DNA from: Strigops habroptila
Taxonomy: Eukaryota > Chordata > Aves > Psittaciformes > Psittacidae
DNA: 64,000 bases
Assembly (NCBI RefSeq): GCF_004027225.2
Contig: NC_044277.2
Location: 32,290,495 to 32,354,494, forward strand
Reading direction: 5' to 3'
Below are positions 57,122 through 64,000 of the stretch, in pieces. The translations under genes were made by a program, and so were the position numbers. The notes under the pieces are model-generated. The model saw nothing but the letters and a program-made list of their open reading frames with translations. It was not told the origin of the DNA and did not search any database. Every line of letters starts with the position of its first letter. The stretch's first letter is position 1.

Positions 57122-57297
57122 CTTTTGGAAGAATTCCAGGTCTTCATATATTGTGCAATAACACTGAGCTCCTTGGCGGTTTTGGTGCATCCATTGCCGG
57201 CAATGGACATTTTACCAGGGAAAGGTTTTGCTCCTGCCACAAGAAAGATCGATGCATGACAGAGTTTATGAAAGTTTTGGATATATTTGGATTATAA
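57122..57297 (+). other. UBE2W: Candidate alternative UBE2W terminal coding exon
   Basis: An acceptor-like site ATTATTTTTATTTTAAG ends at 57121. If exon 5 (phase 1, ending G) is joined to 57122, the frame reads Ala-Phe-Gly-Arg-Ile-Pro and runs 58 codons to TAA at 57295-57297. This replaces DDTC with a Cys-containing tail (including RFCSCHKKDRCMTEF) and gives a 205-aa protein. AATAAA follows at 57520-57525. No family is recognised, and one other frame is also open for over 40 codons. Confidence 0.3.
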
Positions 57298-57519
57298 GCA
57301 AGGGATCGACCATTACCTTAAAAGCCACCCCATTCTTTGATATTTGGATTCTATGCACTGTGATTACAAAACTAGCAGCATGAGTTACCATGCTTAGCTG
57401 AAGGACTGTAATAAGATCGTTGCATATTTATTAAATTGTTATCTGCTGTCAAATTGTTTTGACATGGAAGGCTTTTCAAGTGACATTGGCAGAGAGGTAC
57501 AATGTTATCCCTATGGTGA

Positions 57520-57525
57520 AATAAA
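57520..57525 (+). terminator. UBE2W: Polyadenylation signal, UBE2W proximal candidate
   Basis: AATAAA followed by a T-rich stretch (CTACTTTTTGTATATAG), consistent with cleavage near 57540. Confidence 0.45.
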
Positions 57526-59696
57526 ACTACTTTTTGTATATAGTTATTCATATCTCTGAAGCAAAGGTATGAGTAATTTAGGGTATGAGTGGTTTAATCA
57601 AGAATTTATTTTGGAGATAGGAGAGGATGGCAGTGATATAACTGAACTTGCTGCAGTCCGTAATTGGGCTTGTAATTTGTACTTTAGAGCTTTTTCCAAA
57701 TAGATTGCACACTGTTATTTCCTGCTAGCCATCAGCATGAGCCCTACTGCCTACACCAATATTTCGTTTATTTATGTGTTTGAAAGCAATCCATATAACA
57801 TTTTTTGTTGCATTCACTGTTTCTTTTGTGTTGTATGTCATGTTTGAATGTTACAAAACAATATTTTGATTGAAAAGCTTTGTCAGAAGATATTTTCATG
57901 TAAATTATTTCTTTATCTTGTAAGCATCATCTTGTCTTTTAATCCTGTACTATAAAAAGAAAAAAATACATTTTTGACAGAGGCTTAATGTTTTGACAAA
58001 AAAGTGTGGACCTTCTTATTTAAGTTTAGACTAAAGTATATTTTCTTATCTTGCTTGTCCCACGCATCCATACCAATTTTTTTTCCAGGCTTTTACTTCA
58101 CCAAAAAAGGGGAAAAAGCCTAAAATCAGATTGACATTTTTCTATGGAGCAACATTTATTGAAATGGTAGTTGTTCTCACCACTCTGTAATATTTTGATA
58201 CTGCCATTACGTTGTCTTTTTAGGAAGCACTTTTATAAACTTAATACCTTTACACATATGCAAAATTTCTATAACTTTTTTTTACTGTTGCCTTATTATT
58301 GCACTCAAAAAAAAAAAAAAAATCAGGCTATTAATGCATGAATGTCTACAAAAAAAGCCAAAAAAAGCCCCAGAAAACCTAAACCCAACCCAGACTGAAT
58401 AACTACAATAGCAAACAGAAAATTGGCTGACAATACTGATTCTTTTTTTTCCTACTGCTCTGTGATAACTGACAAGTTTTATAGCCTTGTACATACTTCT
58501 CTGTTACCTAATATTTAAAACATTTTAAAGTACAGATGCTTAACTCAGGGTGGACAGAGTTCAGATGGATTTGCTTCAGAGAAGTATTTTGTACGGCAAC
58601 TGAATTATGGATATTGGCAGTCAAGTGAGGCTACAGTATACTTCAGGAACTGCTATTTTTTTCTACTGTACTGAAAATATCTCTTGGCCTTTAAAACTCA
58701 ATGGTAAAATCTAGCTTTGGATATAAATTTGATGTGTGTATATATTTTCACAATGAGCCTTTAAGACATAGAATTCAATTTCTTTTAAGAGCCAAAAATA
58801 ATAATTTTAAGCAAATGAAATAGTACTGCTCCTGACTTTTTGTTTAGCAAAATTTTATTGTTGTAAGTTGATCAAACTGGTTATTCTTGGAAATGGTTTT
58901 GTATGAAAGAGCAGTAATCTGATAGTTAATCTGTATATTCATGTTAGCTGCTCTGTATTGATTGAAGTGATTGATGCATCTTTGAGAAATTCATGTATGA
59001 ATGGTTCACATAATGGATCCTATCAAAGAGTCCACAGGAAAGAGACCTTATCGTGACACAAGGTAATGTCTCTGAAGACACGCTTCAAGTACATCTCAGA
59101 TTCATGTATCTTTTCATATGGTGGCTTGCCATACTACAACACGCATGGTTTCAGAGAAGCTTTATGACAATACTGTATGTATTTTGTTGAAGATGGGTGT
59201 TGTAGTGCAAAGCATTATTTTATTGACCTATGCTATCACGTGGACTACAGTGAAGTTAAATAACCAAATTTGTGCTGCTCTTTAATCTCCCCTATAATAT
59301 ACTTAGATTTAAAAAAAAATGCAAGGTAGCTTAGAAGAGAATGTACCTCAGGTCTTTTAGTTTACAGTACAAATGTCTCCATTGGTTCTCTTGTAGATCT
59401 GTGGGTAAGTTCACCTATATACAGAGGGCCAAGACAAAGCCTGTGTACCACTCAAGCCCTCTAAATAATGCAACTATTCTGACAATGCTATGATGTCCTG
59501 AAATAGGGCTTGAATTAGATGAAGGTGGTGCCATCCTTTCTGTAGGGTGACCCTGTGTATGTAACTTTCTTTCACTTGGAATTTCTCACATGAAATGGTT
59601 ACAGAATTGGCTTGAAAAGATCTTGCTTTTATTTTGTGTCAATGTTCATGTTGTTAAACACTTTGTTTTGTGTTTAGTGTCTTTATACTATAACAC

Positions 59697-59702
59697 AATA
59701 AA
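59697..59702 (+). terminator. UBE2W: Polyadenylation signal, UBE2W distal candidate
   Basis: AATAAA in a U/G-rich setting: CTTTGTTTTGTGTTTAGTGT lies upstream and TTCTTGTTTTAAAATAG downstream. It is a good match to a strong vertebrate poly(A) site. Confidence 0.55.
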
Positions 59703-59720
59703 TTCTTGTTTTAAAATAGA

Positions 59721-62700
59721 TTACTACCCTTGAATGGAAATACGTGTGGACCTTTTCATGGTGGAGGGCAGAAGCACTGTTCCTTACGTTCAGCTCTGGA
59801 GACAAAGCTGTCAGTAATTCAGAAATGCTATTCTGGCTGTCAAGGGAAGAATTATGATAATAGTGAGGCGTTTCCTCTTTTCTCCAGAGGGTATCTGTTG
59901 TAGCAGCTGAAGGAAATAGTCTATTAAACAAACAAAACCAGTAGTGCCTCCATTTCTCATATATGATCAACTAGTTCCTTATCATTGTTCTTTGCTGTTT
60001 GACAAACACTTGAGATATTGAATGGGGAGCTTCAGAAGCAGGATTCTTCTTTGCTTGCAGTGGTGGGAAGAAAGTTTCTATTACATCATTAGCATATGTC
60101 GGGACTGTTAAATGAAACGTCTGCTGCCTCATATCAATAATTGCTTTCAATTTTGTGCAATGTTTTATTCCAGAGATGATGGCTTCTGGTTCATAAAAAG
60201 TAAGGCACTTTCTTCATACCTAAAAACCCTCTTTTTGTGAAAAACTACGTTGTTTTTAATTTGTATATGATATGAATACTGTTCTGGATGCTTTACTATT
60301 AGTTATTACTTTATTTGAAAGTCTGATGAAATTTAGTTCACATCTCAGGTTTTAAAGGTATGGTCTGAGGAGACCGTACAATTTCTATGTCAATAATTAA
60401 ATTTTAGAAAACAGATTAAACAAATGCCTGTCAGGAAGGGTGTAACTACAATTGACAGTAAGACTTTCCTGTCTTGTTCTTGGTGAGGTGGTTTTTGGTT
60501 TTTGTTTGGTTTTTTTTTTTTGTATATGTAAATATTTATTGAAACGAAAAATGTTTAAAAAGAGGGGCTGGAGGGGGAAACCAGTTGTGGCACTCATGTT
60601 TCTTAGAAGATGTCCTGTTGATATTAAAAGCTTTGCAATAGAGCAGCTATATAATTTTTCTAGCTTTATGGAGAGAAGCAGTATAGTTTTTGCCTCCTCT
60701 GGTAAAGCATTATGTTGTGCTTGCACACTCACAAATCATGATCATTTTTAAAAATAATAGGTTTGAGCGAGCTTTCATGTCAGTTACTTTTAATCCAAAT
60801 TGCTCATTCTCTTTTGGAGTTGTAAAACGGAAAGCAGTGGTACCCGAAGAGTTGAATGTTGAACTGGCTAAGGGGAATTAAACTGCCTTAGTGAGACTCA
60901 ACCTTCAACTGCAGCTACAGAGCAGGGTGGGAAGGGAGACTTGGGATTTGGTTTGTGTGCCAGGTACTTGTTGGCCTATAGTTTCCAGGACTTCTACAAA
61001 CTTTCTAAACCATCAAGCTTTAAAATATCTTAATATAATTGGAAGAGTAGAAATACCGTGAGCTTTCTTTTACTATATTAAAATTCAGAGGTTTATTTTA
61101 AAATTTTATATATACACTATATAAAAATTCAGAAACACAAATTTGAAAATACTTAGCCGCTGCTTTTGTTTCAGTTTACTGTTAATAGCAACACAGGATA
61201 TTCTGTTCTGTTGCCCTGTTTTTTCCCCTCCAGATTTTAAGTACTTTTATAAGCAGTGTTGGAGGGTTTTTTGAACAGTTGGTTTAACTTAAGTTCATTC
61301 TCTCTGGGGCTACTTAAAATTGAGGATTGGTTTGTTTGGGTTTTTTGGTTTTGTTTTGGGTTTGTTTTGGTTTTTTTTTTTTTTAATTACAAAGCAAGAG
61401 CATTTTCAGTAACTTTGTGGTTCCGGAGTAGCTGCTGTCATGCAGTGGCTTCCTTAGAAACCTCTGTGGGTTTCATTCACCTAATTATTTTGTATTTAAA
61501 AAACACTAAATGCAAAATCAGTTGATCATGCAGTTATTGATACCAGCGTAGAGATCAATTTATAAGCCTCTGTCTACAGTCTTTTTAGTATAATACTCCA
61601 TAGGTGTTCTTAAGGTGTGTGTAAGTGATAATAGGTTAGATTGCATTTAACCCCTTCAGTTTATATACGTGCTCTCTGCAAGTAACTTTGTCTTTTGAAG
61701 TGTAATTTTTCTTCAGACTTCTGCTGGTGAAAGAGCTGCTTACAAGAGACTCTGCTTTTCTGGAACAGGAATCTACTGAAGAACTGGAAACCATAATGAT
61801 AGCCTCTAAGAAAGATGTTACAATCTGAAATCCTGTAACACTGACCACAATTGCTTCCCTCATGCTGGTCTGGCTTTTGATATTTAAAATTTTAATGATA
61901 AGACCGTAAAACTTCTGTCTTGTCTTCAGCATTTGGGAACCTATTCTTCTGGAGCTGTTTGGAGTGCTTTCTGCCAAGTAGGTCGGGATTAAATCTGTTC
62001 AGATGTACATTCTGTGCCCTTTCTCTTCCCAGGACTACAATATTATCTGGATGGTGCTCATGCAGTTCTCCAGGGCATTTTATCCTGACATATAAAATCA
62101 AGGACGGTTTCTGCTGTTCAGCGTCTTCTCTTAGTTTGCTGCAACTGAAAAGGAGGAATTTGTACTCCTCCTCCTTCCTTTCCAGTCTCATGATTCACAT
62201 TCCTACCTTGCCATCTAGCTTTGTTGTCCCAGCCTGCACTGAGATGATTCACCATGTTAAACCAGTAGGGAACTGACTTGAGATGAAGAAGTGAAAATCT
62301 TCTCAATTAGCAAATTGAATCAGCTTGCTGCATAATTGTGAGTTTCAGAGATAGTGCTAGAAAGGGGAAGGATTTTTTTTGTGCAGCTGGGGTTTGGGAG
62401 GTGATGGCTGGAAACCTGTTTTGTGTCTTTAGATTTTTCTGCGTAATATAAAGTACTAGAAGTCTTGTTTTATGTAGAAGCTGAGTTGCGTGCTATGAGA
62501 AGCCTGAGCTGGAGGTCTGGACTGCCTATGACTGTCTGTGGTAGGGGAGTCTCCTGTCTGTTGTTACAAAGCCTTTGACTGATCTTTTACCTCTCCATTT
62601 AGATGCCTTGACTGTCTGTGCCTAGGATTTTTTGGGTTGGGTTTTGTTGTGGTTTTTTTATTTTATTTTTTGAAATAGCAAGGCAGCCAGCATTGCTTCG

Positions 62701-64000
62701 TGTGGATATTGTCAGTTAAGTTTTTATCAGACCAACATTGTCAAACCTTCATCAAATACAGAGTTGCTGATTCAGATTCAGAAAATACCCACTTATTTTC
62801 CAAAAGGAAGGCAATCAAATGTACTTGAGATTAGATAGAAAGCCAAATGTGGTACAGTCATCTTCTAATACAGAGAACACTTGAGACAGAAGTCTCAGAT
62901 ACAGACCTCACTGGTATGCTTAAAGAACAGGACTCTTGCACTGTGATAGAAGGTTTTCAAGACAAAATCACACTGTTCCTTGTCTCACCCCTTATTCTGA
63001 AGGTCTTGTTCAAAAGATGGAGGAAATTGTTTTCATCTCAATTTGTTATTTGTATTGGATCAGTAGAGAGTGCATGACAGCTGTCATTCTGACCAGTGAT
63101 GAAGGGTGAATAGCTCTTGACTATCTTTTTCTCTAAATTGTCTAAATTGTTGGGATATGCTTTACTAAGAAAAACTGCTGGTCTGATCAAACTTTTACAA
63201 CTCGGAGGATAGATAGCCCCTCTCTATGAACTGAGGTAATAGGTTTCTTTTTGCCTTTGCAGTAATTTTTCAGAAACCCTGGTAAACTCTGAGCAAAGTA
63301 GACCGTGCTGTGCCTTATGAGATTCTGAAGTCTTGCAGGTGAAAAATAGACTTGGTATGGTACCTTGTTATATGTTTTCGTAATTCTGAAAGTCACTTCT
63401 GTTAGCTTCCTTCCTTGTTTTAGTCTGTAGGAATAGAGTAAATCATATCTGGACGTTACTCACATCTTCCTGGTATCTGAGGTACTACGAGGAAATGCTG
63501 AATAGAAAAGCTTGTGATTCTTTCCCATAAAAACTTCTCAGAACTTCTCTAAAAGTCATCTAAATGTCATCTGCTTCTATAGTTTCCCATCAGGTACTTT
63601 GTAATGTTGGGGTTTTTTTAAACTCACTTCTGTGGAACGCTTTGAAAGTGAACGTTATAAAGGTTTACCTTTTGGATGATGATAGGAATTGTCATTTCAT
63701 CTAAAAGACCAGTTTCTGTGTGTCTGGAGCATCTCTGTACCTCATGTTTAATGTCTCCGGATTCTCTTTTGAGTAAACCAAAGATCTAATTGGAAAATTT
63801 GTGGTGATCTCTGCATAAGCCAATTCCAGCCTGTTTTGTGGCTAGATGGTTGCCTTGGAATGCATGGAAAGCCATTAATGCACCTTGCTTTATTTTGAGT
63901 AGAGGGTCCTGTCACTGTCAGGAGTTTGTCACAAGGTAAAGAATTTACTTAATTCATTCTTTTTTATATTTACAAAGTAGTATTGCAGGATTTGGTCTCC
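59721..64000. other. Region downstream of UBE2W
   Basis: No gene is recognised. STAU2, the next gene by mammalian synteny, has no visible exon here. G/T islands lie at 60481-60522, 61327-61384 and 62626-62672. Opposing open frames of about 100 codons cluster at 61636-62276 without a recognisable domain. Confidence 0.55.

Larger units (their letters stand above)
56853..59720 (+). other. UBE2W: UBE2W 3' UTR
   Basis: The sequence after TGA is AT-rich and continuous with exon 6. AATAAA at 57520-57525 could end a short form, and AATAAA at 59697-59702 a long one. Mammalian UBE2W also has a long 3' UTR. The region contains an A16 run (58307-58322), and at 57122-57297 an open frame behind a good acceptor. 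Longer forms past 59.7 kb cannot be excluded. Confidence 0.6.

Noticed and set aside
59721-64000. First exons of STAU2
   Set aside because: Expected next by synteny, but no CpG island or double-stranded RNA-binding domain sequence is present before the window ends.

Overview
The window is a vertebrate nuclear locus, almost certainly from a bird. It holds three intron-containing genes whose spliced exons translate to full-length TMEM70, ELOC (elongin C) and UBE2W. In human these genes sit together on 8q21 in the same relative order and orientation. The avian call rests on CR1 LINE fragments at about 0.3, 12.6 and 43 kb, and on a solo LTR at about 16 kb of a type I know from avian endogenous retroviruses. 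Introns are modest, and there are no Alu, L1 or B1 elements. I cannot name the species. The LTR type makes a neoavian bird more likely than chicken, but that is recall and was not searched.

Layout. TMEM70 lies on the minus strand at 2646-5018 (3 coding exons, 235 aa). A CpG island at about 4640-5960 is shared head-to-head with ELOC on the plus strand. ELOC has a non-coding exon 1 ending at 5646, a start codon at 13355 and a stop at 18447-18449 (112 aa). An intergenic stretch follows to about 28.6 kb. A second CpG island at about 28.64-29.86 kb carries the UBE2W promoter. UBE2W is on the plus strand, with its start codon at 29036 and stop at 56850-56852 (6 exons, 151 aa). Its 3' UTR runs to at least one good polyadenylation signal at 59697. 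The last 4 kb hold no recognisable gene; STAU2, the next gene by mammalian synteny, is not visible.

Roles. TMEM70 is a mitochondrial inner-membrane factor for ATP synthase (and complex I) assembly. ELOC is the SKP1-like adaptor of Cullin-RING ligases and of the elongin transcription complex. UBE2W is an E2 that ubiquitinates protein N-termini. All are broadly expressed housekeeping genes, which fits two CpG-island promoters carrying ETS, ZNF143-like, NRF1, E-box and YY1-like sites.

No prokaryotic-type system, CRISPR array or dramatic new system is present. The most interesting unexplained signals are two phase-compatible candidate alternative terminal exons (24055-24173 for ELOC, 57122-57297 for UBE2W). 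Next are a 32-nt candidate poison microexon behind a 45-nt pyrimidine tract (15047-15078), twin perfect hairpins sharing one loop sequence (3368-3418), and recurrent G/T-rich islands on the sense strand. All coordinates and splice junctions were read by hand; homology statements are from family knowledge, not searches.
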